DNA of 64,000 nucleotides from Clostridium_AW sp040797845 (lineage in GTDB: Bacteria; Bacillota; Clostridia; Clostridiales; Clostridiaceae), in assembly GCA_040797845.1 (NCBI GenBank), contig JBFNFA010000004.1, positions 124,001 through 188,000 on the forward strand, in the 5' to 3' direction. This document shows, one piece after another, positions 50,763 to 59,787 of the stretch. The position numbers and the translations under genes were made by a program. How positions within the stretch are numbered: position 1 is the first letter of the stretch; every line of letters begins with the position of its first letter. Below the pieces are notes generated by a model. That model made no database searches and was not told the origin of the DNA. It saw nothing but the letters and a program-made list of their open reading frames with translations.

Positions 50763-51770
50763 ATGAATAGCATGTATAGTCAAAGTGGAGTAAATATTGA
50801 AGAGGGATATAAATCTGTATCCTTATATAAAAAACATACAGAGAGGACTTTAATACCAGGAGTGTTAAATGGACTTGGTAGCTTTGCTGCCATGTTTGAA
50901 TTAAATAAATTTAAGAAATATAATAATCCAGTATTAGTATCTGGTACTGATGGAGTGGGTACAAAGTTAGATATAGCTTTTAGACTACAAAAATACGATA
51001 CCATTGGAATTGATGCAGTGGCAATGTGTGTTAATGATATATTGTGCCATGGCGCTGAGCCAATATTCTTTTTAGACTATTTAGCTTGTGGCAAATTAAA
51101 GGCTGAAGTGGCAGCGGATTTTGTAAAAGGGGTAACGGATGGATGCTTTCAAGCTGGTTGTGCTTTAGTAGGAGGAGAAACCGCTGAAATGCCAGGGTTT
51201 TATAGAAATGGAGAATATGATATTGCAGGTTTTGCAGTAGGTGTGGTGGAAAAAGAAGATATAATAGACGGAAGCAGTATTAAGGAGGGGGATGTACTTA
51301 TAGGAATAGAATCCTCAGGGGTACATTCCAATGGATTTTCTCTAGTGCGAAAGCTAATTCCAGATTTAACTATTGATTTTAACGGTAGAAGTATAGGAGA
51401 AGTATTATTAACCCCTACTAAGATATATGTTAAACCCATAATAAAATTAATTAATAGTTTTAAAATAAAGGGCATGGCACATATCACCGGAGGAGGATTT
51501 TACGAAAATATTCCTAGAATGTTTAAGGAAAATTTAACAGCAGTAATTCACAAAGAAAATTTAGTTATCCGCCCAATTTTTAAATACATTCAGTCCTTAG
51601 GGGTTTCAGAGGTGGAAATGTTTAATACATTTAATATGGGGATAGGCTTTGTGCTATGTGTAAAGAAAGAGAGTGTTAGTGATATAATAAATTTCTTAAA
51701 TAATGAGGGGTTAGATGCTTGGGAAATAGGCCATGTTGAAGCTGGAGGAGAAGGAGTATGTATAAAGTAG
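50763..51770 (+). CDS. purM: Phosphoribosylformylglycinamidine cyclo-ligase (AIR synthase)
   Basis: A 335-residue AIR synthase, ATP-dependent closure of FGAM to AIR. Family marks are Y-S-Q-S-G-V near the start, S-G-T-D-G-V-G-T-K near residue 60, G-G-E-T-A-E-M-P-G near 138 and H-I-T-G-G-G-F near 240. Its 3' end overlaps purN by 13 bases, so the two are translationally coupled. GAAGG-type ribosome binding sequence lies within the purF stop region. Confidence 0.96.
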   Translation: MNSMYSQSGVNIEEGYKSVSLYKKHTERTLIPGVLNGLGSFAAMFELNKFKKYNNPVLVSGTDGVGTKLDIAFRLQKYDTIGIDAVAMCVNDILCHGAEPIFFLDYLACGKLKAEVAADFVKGVTDGCFQAGCALVGGETAEMPGFYRNGEYDIAGFAVGVVEKEDIIDGSSIKEGDVLIGIESSGVHSNGFSLVRKLIPDLTIDFNGRSIGEVLLTPTKIYVKPIIKLINSFKIKGMAHITGGGFYENIPRMFKENLTAVIHKENLVIRPIFKYIQSLGVSEVEMFNTFNMGIGFVLCVKKESVSDIINFLNNEGLDAWEIGHVEAGGEGVCIK

Positions 51771-52366
51771 CAGTACTTGTATCAGGCAGTGGTAGCAATC
51801 TACAAGCTATAATAAACAATATAGAAAATGGAGATTTAAACTGTAAAATAGAATGTGTAATCAGCGATAAACCAGAGGCTTTTGCTATAACTAGAGCTAA
51901 GCAGAAAGACATAGACACTTATGTAATTGACAAAAGAGAGTATAAGGATGAACTAAGTGATAAAATACTAAGCTTAATAGAGGGAAAAGTAGATTTAATC
52001 GTGTTAGCAGGATTTTTATCAATATTAAAAGGAAAGATTATTGAAAAGTTTAAAAATAGGGTGATTAATATACATCCATCATTAATACCTTCATTTATGG
52101 GAAATGGTATGTATGGACTAAAAGTTCATAAAGCCGCTATTGAGTACGGAGTCAAAGTAACAGGATGTACAGTTCATATTGTAGATGAAGGAACAGATAC
52201 AGGTCCTATTATAATGCAAAAAATAGTACCTGTAATGGAGGATGACGATGAGGTGTCTTTACAGAAAAGAGTTTTAGAAGAGGAACATAAGGCTTTAGCA
52301 GAGGTTATAAGCTTATTTATAGATAATAGAATAAAAATTCAAGAGCGTAAGGTATTTATTATATAA
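51758..52366 (+). CDS. purN: Phosphoribosylglycinamide formyltransferase
   Basis: A 202-residue folate-dependent GAR transformylase. It has V-L-V-S-G-S-G-S-N-L-Q for phosphate binding and the catalytic region N-I-H-P-S-L-I-P-S-F near residue 105, then H-I-V-D-E-G-T-D-T-G-P-I with the catalytic Asp. It uses 10-formyl-THF. GGAGAAGGAG for this start lies inside the end of purM. Length is normal. Confidence 0.95.
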   Translation: MYKVAVLVSGSGSNLQAIINNIENGDLNCKIECVISDKPEAFAITRAKQKDIDTYVIDKREYKDELSDKILSLIEGKVDLIVLAGFLSILKGKIIEKFKNRVINIHPSLIPSFMGNGMYGLKVHKAAIEYGVKVTGCTVHIVDEGTDTGPIIMQKIVPVMEDDDEVSLQKRVLEEEHKALAEVISLFIDNRIKIQERKVFII

Positions 52367-52381
52367 ATTGGAGGTAGTTTC

Positions 52382-53881
52382 ATGATTAAAAGAGCTTTAA
52401 TAAGTGTATTTTATAAGGATGGAATATTAGAATTGGCTAAATTTCTTCAGGAAAGAGGAGTAGAGATAATATCAACAGGGGGAACCTTTAGGTACTTAAA
52501 GGAGAATGGAATAGAGGTAATAGATGTAACAGAAGTTACAAATTTTCCTGAAATGCTAGATGGAAGAGTAAAGACCCTAAATCCATATATCCACGGTGGT
52601 ATACTTGCAGTGAGAAATAATGAAGAGCACATGGAAACTATTAAGGCTCATAATATTACTACAATTGATATGATAGTTGTAAATTTATATCCATTCTTTG
52701 AAAAGGTAAAGGAAGACTTAAGTTTTGATGAAAAAATAGAATTCATAGACATAGGTGGACCAACAATGCTTAGGAGCGCTGCTAAAAACTTTAGAGATGT
52801 AATAGTATTATCAAATACAGAGGACTATGACAATGTTATAAGACAAATAGAAGAAACAGGAGATGTGGATTTTAATACTAGAAAATCTCTAGCTGGCAAG
52901 GTGTTTAATTTAACCTCAGCTTATGATGCGGCCATCAGTAATTTTATGTTAGAGGAAGAATATCCAGAATTTCTTAATTTATCATATAAAAAGGCCATGG
53001 ATTTAAGATATGGTGAAAATAGCCACCAAAGAGCAGCATACTATGTTTCAGCTGTGGAAGATGGGGCAATGAAGGATTTTGATCAGCTAAATGGAAAAGA
53101 ATTATCCTATAATAATATAAAAGATATGGACATTGCATGGAAGGTAGTAAATGAATTTGAAGAAATAGCTTGTTGCGCTGTTAAACATAATACCCCTTGT
53201 GGAGTAGCCCTAGGGGATAGCGTTAAGGAAGCCTATATAAAAGCATATGAAGGCGATCCTATATCTATTTTTGGAGGGATAGTAGCCTTTAATAGAAAAG
53301 TGGATAAGGTTACAGCAGAAAAATTATCAGATATATTTCTTGAAATAGTCATAGCTCCTGATTTTCATGAGGATGCTCTAGCGGTTTTAAAGAATAAGAA
53401 AAATCTAAGGGTGATTAAATGTAAGTTTACACCAAAAGATAAAGTGGAAGTGGCTAAGGTAGAGGGTGGTATATTAGTTCAAAGTGTGGACGATAAACTC
53501 ACAGAAGAAATTAATGTGGTAACTGAAGCTAAACCAACAGAGAATCAATTAAAGGATATGGTTTTTGGCATGAAGGTTGTGAAGTATGTAAAATCTAATG
53601 CTATTGTAATTGTGGAAGATGGGAAAACCCTTGGAATCGGCGGTGGACAAGTAAATAGAATTTGGGCAGCAAAGGAAGCTTTAGAACGCTCAGGCGGTGG
53701 AGCAGTACTTGCTTCAGATGCTTTCTTCCCTTTTGGTGACGTTGTTGAAGAAGCGGCAAAGTATGGAGTTAAAGCTATAATTCAACCAGGAGGAGCTATT
53801 AGAGATAAAGAATCTATAGAAGTATGCAACAAAAGTGGTATTGCTATGGTGTTCACGGGTATTAGACATTTTAAACATTAA
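52382..53881 (+). CDS. purH: AICAR formyltransferase/IMP cyclohydrolase
   Basis: A 499-residue bifunctional enzyme catalysing the last two steps to IMP. The N-terminal MGS-like cyclohydrolase domain has I-S-T-G-G-T and D-G-R-V-K-T-L-N-P. The C-terminal transformylase domain has R-Y-G-E-N-S-H-Q near residue 210, K-H-N-T-P-C-G and the ending S-D-A-F-F-P-F. GGAGG precedes the ATG. It lies 15 bases after purN. Confidence 0.97.
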   Translation: MIKRALISVFYKDGILELAKFLQERGVEIISTGGTFRYLKENGIEVIDVTEVTNFPEMLDGRVKTLNPYIHGGILAVRNNEEHMETIKAHNITTIDMIVVNLYPFFEKVKEDLSFDEKIEFIDIGGPTMLRSAAKNFRDVIVLSNTEDYDNVIRQIEETGDVDFNTRKSLAGKVFNLTSAYDAAISNFMLEEEYPEFLNLSYKKAMDLRYGENSHQRAAYYVSAVEDGAMKDFDQLNGKELSYNNIKDMDIAWKVVNEFEEIACCAVKHNTPCGVALGDSVKEAYIKAYEGDPISIFGGIVAFNRKVDKVTAEKLSDIFLEIVIAPDFHEDALAVLKNKKNLRVIKCKFTPKDKVEVAKVEGGILVQSVDDKLTEEINVVTEAKPTENQLKDMVFGMKVVKYVKSNAIVIVEDGKTLGIGGGQVNRIWAAKEALERSGGGAVLASDAFFPFGDVVEEAAKYGVKAIIQPGGAIRDKESIEVCNKSGIAMVFTGIRHFKH

Positions 53882-53916
53882 TCCTATGAATTATGATAAT
53901 AGGGAGTGGAAATAAT

Positions 53917-55185
53917 ATGAAGATATTAATAATTGGTTCTGGGGGAAGAGAGCATGCTATAGCTTGGAAGGTTTCACAAAATTCTTCTGTAGAAAAAATA
54001 TATTGTTCTCCTGGAAATGGGGGAACGGCTTTAGAAAGCAAATGTGAAAACATACCCTTGAGCAAAATAGATGAATTAGTAAATTTTGCGCTAAAAGAAA
54101 GTATAGACTTGACTATAGTTGGGCCAGAGGTATTTTTGTGCGAAGGAATAGTAGATGAGTTTAAAAATAATGGACTTAAAATATTTGGCCCTTCTAAGGC
54201 GGCAGCTAAATTAGAGGGAAGTAAATCCTTTGCAAAGGATTTTATGAAAAAATATGGTGTAAAAACTCCAGGCTATGCAGTGTTTGATGAAACAAAAAAG
54301 GCTATAAATTATCTAGAAAGCTGTGATTATCCTGTGGTGATTAAAGCAGATGGATTAGCTTCTGGAAAAGGAGTTGTAATCGCTAATAATAAAAAAGAAG
54401 CAGAAGACACAATAAATGCTTTTATATTAGATGATATATTTAAAGGCTCAGGAAAGACTGTAGTAATAGAGGAATTTCTTCAAGGAGTGGAGGCGTCCAT
54501 ATTATCAATAACCGATGGAGAAAGCATTATACCTTTTATATCCGCAAAGGACCATAAAAAGATTTTTGATGGAGAAAAAGGACCTAATACAGGTGGTATG
54601 GGAGTTATAGCTCCAAACCCTTATTGTACTGAGGAAGTTTTAGAAAAGTTTAAAAAAGAAATAATGGAACCCACACTAAAGGGAATAAAGGAGGAAAATT
54701 TAGATTTTACTGGGATTATATTTTTTGGCTTAATGATAAACCAAAAAGGGGTATATTTACTAGAATATAATGTGAGGATGGGAGATCCAGAAACTCAAGC
54801 AGTTTTACCTCTCATGAAAAGTGATTTAGTAGATTTAATAGAAGAGGCTCTTAATAAGAAGCTAGATGGCTTTAATATAGAATGGAAAGATCTAAGTTCT
54901 TGTTGTGTTACTTTAGTGTCACAGGGATACCCCGGGGAATATAAAACTGGTTTTCCAATTAATATAGAAGAGTGGGAAAGCAAAGAGTGCAAAAATAATG
55001 AAATTAAAAATTTTATTGCAGGAGCTGCATTAAAAGATGGTGAACTAGTTACTTCTGGTGGAAGAGTTGTAAATGTGACCTCTTTAGGAAAGAGCCTTCA
55101 AGAGACTAGACAAAAAGTATATTCTAATATAGAGAAGGTTAATTTTAAAGGAGCTTATTACAGAAAAGATATAGGAGAGATTTAA
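53917..55185 (+). CDS. purD: Phosphoribosylamine-glycine ligase
   Basis: A 422-residue ATP-grasp enzyme joining phosphoribosylamine and glycine to GAR. The N-terminus I-I-G-S-G-G-R-E-H-A is the family signature; further marks are K-A-D-G-L-A-S-G-K-G-V near residue 140 and G-M-G-V-I-A-P-N-P near 222. I chose ATG 53917, spaced from GGGAGTGG; ATG 53893 would add eight residues not found in the family. Last gene of the pur operon, before a strong terminator. Confidence 0.95.
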   Translation: MKILIIGSGGREHAIAWKVSQNSSVEKIYCSPGNGGTALESKCENIPLSKIDELVNFALKESIDLTIVGPEVFLCEGIVDEFKNNGLKIFGPSKAAAKLEGSKSFAKDFMKKYGVKTPGYAVFDETKKAINYLESCDYPVVIKADGLASGKGVVIANNKKEAEDTINAFILDDIFKGSGKTVVIEEFLQGVEASILSITDGESIIPFISAKDHKKIFDGEKGPNTGGMGVIAPNPYCTEEVLEKFKKEIMEPTLKGIKEENLDFTGIIFFGLMINQKGVYLLEYNVRMGDPETQAVLPLMKSDLVDLIEEALNKKLDGFNIEWKDLSSCCVTLVSQGYPGEYKTGFPINIEEWESKECKNNEIKNFIAGAALKDGELVTSGGRVVNVTSLGKSLQETRQKVYSNIEKVNFKGAYYRKDIGEI

Positions 55186-55189
55186 AAAT

Positions 55190-55233
55190 AAAAATGCGCG
55201 CTAATGGATAAGTTAGCGTGCATTTTTGTTTTT
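55190..55233 (+). terminator. Terminator ending the pur operon
   Basis: A 15-bp stem (55190-55204 with 55213-55227, one G-T pair) followed by T-rich sequence. Confidence 0.92.
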
Positions 55234-55312
55234 AGAAAAGGTAAAAAAGATTATAATATAAAATATAGTGTATAATTAATATAAGATTCAACTTGGATAG
55301 GGGTTTAGTGTT

Positions 55313-56716
55313 ATGGAAAAATATTTAATAGATTTAGAAGGGATTGAAATTGCTAAGTATAAAAAAATTGCACAACATATAAAAAAATTAATAGATGATA
55401 ATAAGATAAAAGATGGAGAAAAGCTACCAGCAATAAGAAACCTTGCAAGCATACTAAAGGTTAATAATGTAACTATAGTCAGTGCTTACAATAAACTAGA
55501 AAATGAAGGATATGCTGTTCAAAAAATAGGGAGCGGAACCTATGCTAAAAGAAAAGAAATATCTATAAATTATAAGAAAAGATACAGTGAAATTGTGAGA
55601 AAAATAAGCAGTGAGAAGTCTAAAAATTACATAGATTTTTCAGGGGAGGCGGCAAGCAGTGATCTTTTTTCAGTATCCTCCTTTAAAGATGTAATTAATA
55701 AAGTATTAGAAAGAGATGGGACAGATGCCCTAGTTTATCAAGAGGCACTTGGATATGAAGGATTAAGAGAGAATATAGACAAGTATTTTTGGAATAACAG
55801 TATAGGCAAGGACAATATTTTGATTGTTTCAGGAGCTCAACAGGGTATAGATATAGTATCTAAGGCTTTATTAAATGTAAATGATAATGTAGTAGTTGAA
55901 AAACCCACTTATGGTGGTGCTCTGACAGTATTTAAATGGAGAAGAGCTAATGTTATTGAAATAGGTCTAGAAGAAGACGGCATGGACTTAGATCAATTAG
56001 AAAAAATATTAAAAAAGAATAAGATAAAGTGCGTATATTTAATGAGCTATTTCCAAAATCCAACGGGTATTAGTTATAGTGCGCAAAAAAAGAGAAGGCT
56101 TTTAAATATGGCTGAAATATATGACTTTTATATCATTGAAGATGATTATTTATCAGAGTTAATATATAATGATGATAAGTACATAAGTTTTAAAAGTATA
56201 GATACTAATGATAGAGTAATATATATAAAGAGTTTCTCAAAAATATTTCTTCCTGGAATAAGATTAGGATATCTTATAAGTCCTAATATATTTAAAGAAA
56301 GTATACAAAACTCAAAAGTAAACACAGATATTGCAACATCTAGCTTAATGCAGAGAGTTTTAGATATGTATATAAAGGAAGGTATGTGGAAGGGACATAT
56401 AAAGAGATTAAATGAAGTGTATGAAGAAAGATATGCTTACATGAAAAATGCACTAAATCTTCTCCATGAACATATAAGTTTTATTTTGCCAGGAGGGGGA
56501 TTGCATTTTTATGTAAAGATAAAAGATGAATTTATTAATAGCATGGATTTGTTTTATAGGTGTCAAAAACGGGGAGTATTAATAACTCCAGGTATAATAT
56601 TTTATAAAAATCCTGAAGAAGGAAAAGGATTTTTCAGAGTTAGCTTTTCACAGACAGACCTTCCTACTATAGAAAACGGATTACGAATCATCAAAAGTGT
56701 ATTTGAAGAATATTGA
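55313..56716 (+). CDS. MocR/PdxR-type transcription regulator (GntR domain + aminotransferase domain)
   Basis: A 467-residue fusion. Residues 1-80 are a GntR winged helix (I-A-K-Y-K-K-I-A-Q-H-I, then L-A-S-I-L-K-V-N-N-V-T-I and Q-K-I-G-S-G-T-Y). Residues 100-467 are a fold-type I aminotransferase domain with Q-N-P-T-G near 250, I-I-E-D-D-Y near 278 and the PLP lysine in S-F-S-K near 306-309. MocR proteins use PLP or an aldimine as effector; regulated targets include pyridoxal synthesis, amino acid and GABA genes. No pdx gene is adjacent, so its target is unknown. Confidence 0.9.
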   Translation: MEKYLIDLEGIEIAKYKKIAQHIKKLIDDNKIKDGEKLPAIRNLASILKVNNVTIVSAYNKLENEGYAVQKIGSGTYAKRKEISINYKKRYSEIVRKISSEKSKNYIDFSGEAASSDLFSVSSFKDVINKVLERDGTDALVYQEALGYEGLRENIDKYFWNNSIGKDNILIVSGAQQGIDIVSKALLNVNDNVVVEKPTYGGALTVFKWRRANVIEIGLEEDGMDLDQLEKILKKNKIKCVYLMSYFQNPTGISYSAQKKRRLLNMAEIYDFYIIEDDYLSELIYNDDKYISFKSIDTNDRVIYIKSFSKIFLPGIRLGYLISPNIFKESIQNSKVNTDIATSSLMQRVLDMYIKEGMWKGHIKRLNEVYEERYAYMKNALNLLHEHISFILPGGGLHFYVKIKDEFINSMDLFYRCQKRGVLITPGIIFYKNPEEGKGFFRVSFSQTDLPTIENGLRIIKSVFEEY

Positions 56717-56732
56717 TACAGGAGAGATTATT

Positions 56733-57404
56733 TTGAATAAGGGATTAATAAATATACAATGGGAAAAGGTAGAAGAATATTCTGAAGAGGAAATTACTTA
56801 TTTTTTATTTGTTGAGGGGAAAACTTTAGATGCCATATGTAAAATTAGAAATATAAATAAAGAAACTGCTAAAAAACACATTTTAGAAGGCAAAATAAAA
56901 TATGGTATACTAGCTAAGAGTGAAAATGAAGAAGAGCTGTTAAAAAACATATCAAGAGCAGGAAAAGGGGATAAGCTAGAAATAATTAACTCCTTAGAGG
57001 AGGAAATGAAAAATAAGCTAATAAGCTATATAAAAAATAATTATGTAGAAATGTATCCAAAGGAGAAAGAAACAGCTATTTGGATAATTGGAGAGTTAAA
57101 GGAAATTAGCTGCAATGATATATTGCTAAAAAGCTCAGTTCATAAATTTGTTAATGTAAGAAGAATGGCTATATCAGCCATGGGCAAAATTGGAGATAAA
57201 AGCTTAGAATTACCTCTAATGAGAGCTTTAGATGATGAAAATCCTCAAGTAGTTTTATATGCTATAAATGGATTGATTAAAATAAAAAGTGAGAAAGCAT
57301 ATAGTAAAATTAATAATATATTAGCAAATACATCAAAAGAATACGTCAAAAGAGCTGCATTGAGATATATTGAAGAATTAAATTCTAATGGACAGGGGGA
57401 ATAA
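56733..57404 (+). CDS. HEAT-repeat protein with N-terminal helix-turn-helix-like segment
   Basis: A 223-residue soluble protein. The N-terminal part (about 10-50) reads like a helix-turn-helix (E-E-I-T-Y-F-L-F-V-E-G-K-T-L-D-A-I). The rest has HEAT-type helical pairs, clearest in V-N-V-R-R-M-A-I-S-A-M-G-K-I-G and N-P-Q-V-V-L-Y-A-I-N-G-L. HEAT repeats are protein-binding scaffolds; the partner is unknown. I chose TTG 56733 because AGGAGA is well spaced and it follows the end of the MocR gene; GTG 56697 would overlap that gene without a ribosome binding site. It ends one base before the YigZ gene. Confidence 0.78.
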   Translation: MNKGLINIQWEKVEEYSEEEITYFLFVEGKTLDAICKIRNINKETAKKHILEGKIKYGILAKSENEEELLKNISRAGKGDKLEIINSLEEEMKNKLISYIKNNYVEMYPKEKETAIWIIGELKEISCNDILLKSSVHKFVNVRRMAISAMGKIGDKSLELPLMRALDDENPQVVLYAINGLIKIKSEKAYSKINNILANTSKEYVKRAALRYIEELNSNGQGE

Positions 57405-57405
57405 T

Positions 57406-58059
57406 ATGGGGTATTTAACTATAAAAGACCAAGTAAGCTCTGAATTTGAAGAAAAAAAGTCAGTATTCATTGGCCACGCAAAAAGAGTTTATAACGAAGA
57501 AGAAGCCAAGGCCTTTGTTGATAAAATAAAAAGTGAACATAATCAGGCTACCCATAATGTTTATGCTTATATAATAGGAGAAAATATGGGTATTCAAAGA
57601 TATAGTGATGATGGAGAACCACAGGGTACAGCAGGAATTCCGGTTTTAGATGTAATAAAGAAAAATGGAATAACCAATACAGCGGTAGTAGTAACAAGAT
57701 ATTTTGGAGGCATACTTTTAGGAAAGGGTGGTCTAGTTAGAGCTTACAGTAAAGGGGCAGCTCAAGCCATTAAAGAAGCTGGTATAGTAGAAAGAGTAGA
57801 AGGATGTGCCCTACATATTTATATAGATTATGATTTGCTAGGAAAAGTTCAATATTTATGTGGTCAAAATGATTGGCATATGGAAGATACTATATACACT
57901 GATAGAGTTGAGATAATTATTTTATGCGTAGAAGATTTAATGGAAAGAATAAAAAAGGAGATAATTCAGGTCACTTCAGGAAAATGTGACTTTGCAAAAG
58001 ATAAAGAGGGATATTATTTTAAGATAGAAAATAGACTATATGAGGAAGAAATAATTTGA
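57406..58059 (+). CDS. YigZ/IMPACT family protein
   Basis: A 217-residue protein of the UPF0029/IMPACT family. The N-terminal domain has the conserved K-K-S-V-F-I-G-H, H-N-V-Y-A-Y, D-D-G-E-P-Q-G-T-A-G-I-P and V-T-R-Y-F-G-G-I-L-L-G-K-G-G-L-V. The C-terminal DUF1949 domain is an alpha/beta fold. The eukaryotic relative regulates Gcn2; the bacterial role is not settled. I chose ATG 57406, spaced from AGGGGGA; ATG 57388 lies inside the previous gene. It is probably cotranscribed with the HEAT protein. Confidence 0.9.
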   Translation: MGYLTIKDQVSSEFEEKKSVFIGHAKRVYNEEEAKAFVDKIKSEHNQATHNVYAYIIGENMGIQRYSDDGEPQGTAGIPVLDVIKKNGITNTAVVVTRYFGGILLGKGGLVRAYSKGAAQAIKEAGIVERVEGCALHIYIDYDLLGKVQYLCGQNDWHMEDTIYTDRVEIIILCVEDLMERIKKEIIQVTSGKCDFAKDKEGYYFKIENRLYEEEII

Positions 58060-58085
58060 GTTTATATAAAGCTATATGATATAAT
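58056..58085 (+). promoter_or_regulatory. SigA-type promoter for yebC
   Basis: TTGAGT (58056-58061), 18 bases, TATAAT (58080-58085), overlapping the stop of the upstream gene and about 85 bases before yebC. Confidence 0.55.
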
Positions 58086-58170
58086 ATTTTCGGAATTTTA
58101 TAAGAAGAATTTAATTTAAATAGATTTAAATTATGTAAAAATATTTTATATACTTAAGGAGGAGATATAC

Positions 58171-58911
58171 ATGTCAGGACACTCTAAGTGGCATAATATA
58201 CAAGCTAAAAAAGGTAAAATGGATGCTAAAAGAGGCAAGATATTTACTAAAATAGGTAAGGAGTTAGCTATCGCAGCTAAAGATGGTGGTTCTAATCCTG
58301 AAACTAATAGTAAATTAAGAGATGTTATTGCAAAAGCAAAGGCTAATAATATGCCTCAAGATACTGTGATGAGAGCAATTAAAAAAGGATCAGGAGAACT
58401 AGATAATGTAAACTATGAAGAAATAGTTTATGAAGGATACGGACCTTTTGGAGTTGCAGTAATAGTTTCTGCTCTAACAGATAATAAAAACAGAACAGCT
58501 GGAAATGTTAGACCAGCATTCACTAAATTTGGAGGAAACTTAGGCGCTAACGGATGTGTAGGCTGGATGTTCCAACAAAAAGGGCAAATAGTTATTGAAA
58601 GAAAAGAAGAAATGGATGAAGAGGAAATAATGATGGCAGCAATAGAAGCTGGAGCAGAAGATTTCCAACCATCTGAAGAAGTATTTGAAATAATTACTTC
58701 TGTGGAAGATTTCGGAACTGTAAGAGAAGCTTTAGAGAAAATGGGCTTTGAGTTCATATCTGCAGAGCTTACAATGATTCCAGATACAACAGTTTCATTA
58801 TCCATGGAAGAATCAGAAACTATACAGAAACTTATAGATAAGCTAGAAGATGATGACGATGTTCAAAACGTTTATCACAATGCTGATTTCCCTGATGAAT
58901 TTGAAGGGTAA
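58171..58911 (+). CDS. YebC/TACO1 family protein
   Basis: A 246-residue protein with the invariant start S-G-H-S-K-W-H-N-I, then K-A-K-A-N-N-M-P, Y-E-G-Y-G-P-F-G-V-A and an acidic C-terminus. The family was annotated as transcription regulators; more recent work ties YebC and TACO1 to translation of proline-rich or difficult stretches. A perfect AAGGAGG precedes the ATG. In many bacteria yebC is next to ruvABC, as here. It has its own promoter and terminator. Confidence 0.95.
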   Translation: MSGHSKWHNIQAKKGKMDAKRGKIFTKIGKELAIAAKDGGSNPETNSKLRDVIAKAKANNMPQDTVMRAIKKGSGELDNVNYEEIVYEGYGPFGVAVIVSALTDNKNRTAGNVRPAFTKFGGNLGANGCVGWMFQQKGQIVIERKEEMDEEEIMMAAIEAGAEDFQPSEEVFEIITSVEDFGTVREALEKMGFEFISAELTMIPDTTVSLSMEESETIQKLIDKLEDDDDVQNVYHNADFPDEFEG

Positions 58912-58939
58912 AAAGCTGTAAGGTTCTTGAGACATATAG

Positions 58940-58989
58940 CACTTCTAAATGTATGTATGAAAATGTACATTTGGAGGTGTTTTTATTTT
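58940..58989 (+). terminator. Terminator after yebC
   Basis: A 14-bp stem with two G-T pairs (58940-58953 with 58966-58979) followed by a T-rich run. Confidence 0.8.
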
Positions 58990-59080
58990 AAAATTAAATA
59001 TTGTTAATGTTTTATAATAAATTTATTTTTTTGCATAAAATCATTAATTAATGTCAATAATCCTTCTTAGGAGGGATATT

Positions 59081-59686
59081 ATGGATATTAAGAAAAATAA
59101 AAAGTTTTATGTAGTGTTAATTGTTATGGTGTCAATAATCGTATTTTCATTAAGTTATTATATTAGCATTCAATTTTTCAGAGAGAAAAATAAAGAGGTA
59201 GACGACGATAGAATACAGGTGAATAATCAAATCACAGAGGGTTACACTCAAAGTAAAGATAATGAAAGTATATCTTCTAATAGCTCAGTTGTATTTAAAA
59301 TTAGATATAGAAAGAGTGGAGACACATTAATATCTAAAGTAGATAAAGTAAGTAACCTAAATGTAAAAACTAAAGGTGAATTAGAAGAAAAGTTTAAAGA
59401 TGAATATAAGTTAACTGATATTACAGATGATAAAATTGTCATGGTAAAGGAAGTAGATAAGTATTCTCCTAATAAATATGTGCTTGGAATAAAAGGTGAC
59501 TACCTAGCAATATTTAGGACAGACAGTAATGGAGAAATGTACATAGAAAATGAAGAAAAAGATATAACAGATAAAAGAATAGATAACTTAAAAGAGCAAG
59601 ATATAGTGTTGTTGACAAATGGTAGTGAATATTTTCAATGCAACACTAGAGAAGAAGCACTAGCACGCCTCGAGGATTATGAATAA
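59081..59686 (+). CDS. bofC: BofC C-terminal-domain protein
   Basis: A 201-residue protein with one N-terminal membrane segment (about 8-26), a variable Ser/Asp/Asn-rich spacer and a C-terminal domain with K-Y-V-L-G-I-K-G-D-Y-L-A-I-F and E-E-A-L-A-R-L-E-D-Y. This is the BofC C-terminal fold. In B. subtilis BofC is a forespore protein in the SigK checkpoint and inhibits the SpoIVB protease; its gene also lies beside ruvA. I chose ATG 59081, spaced from AGGAGGG; ATG 59051 lacks a site. The domain is short and diverged, so the same function is likely but not certain. Confidence 0.75.
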   Translation: MDIKKNKKFYVVLIVMVSIIVFSLSYYISIQFFREKNKEVDDDRIQVNNQITEGYTQSKDNESISSNSSVVFKIRYRKSGDTLISKVDKVSNLNVKTKGELEEKFKDEYKLTDITDDKIVMVKEVDKYSPNKYVLGIKGDYLAIFRTDSNGEMYIENEEKDITDKRIDNLKEQDIVLLTNGSEYFQCNTREEALARLEDYE

Positions 59687-59705
59687 TAGTCCTTGAGGTT
59701 TTTTA
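59668..59705 (+). terminator. Terminator overlapping the bofC stop
   Basis: A 13-bp stem with two G-T pairs (59668-59680 with 59686-59698) followed by a run of T; the stop codon lies across the loop. Confidence 0.8.
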
Positions 59706-59721
59706 TTAGCCCCTCTTATTC

Positions 59722-59750
59722 TTGAAATAAATTTATTTAAATGATAAAGT
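59722..59750 (+). promoter_or_regulatory. Promoter candidate for ruvA-ruvB-queA-tgt-yajC
   Basis: TTGAAA (59722-59727), 17 bases, TAAAGT (59745-59750), about 35 bases before ruvA and just after the bofC terminator. Confidence 0.5.
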
Positions 59751-59787
59751 AGAGATTGATAATTTAAATCTTAAGGGGCTGAAATTA

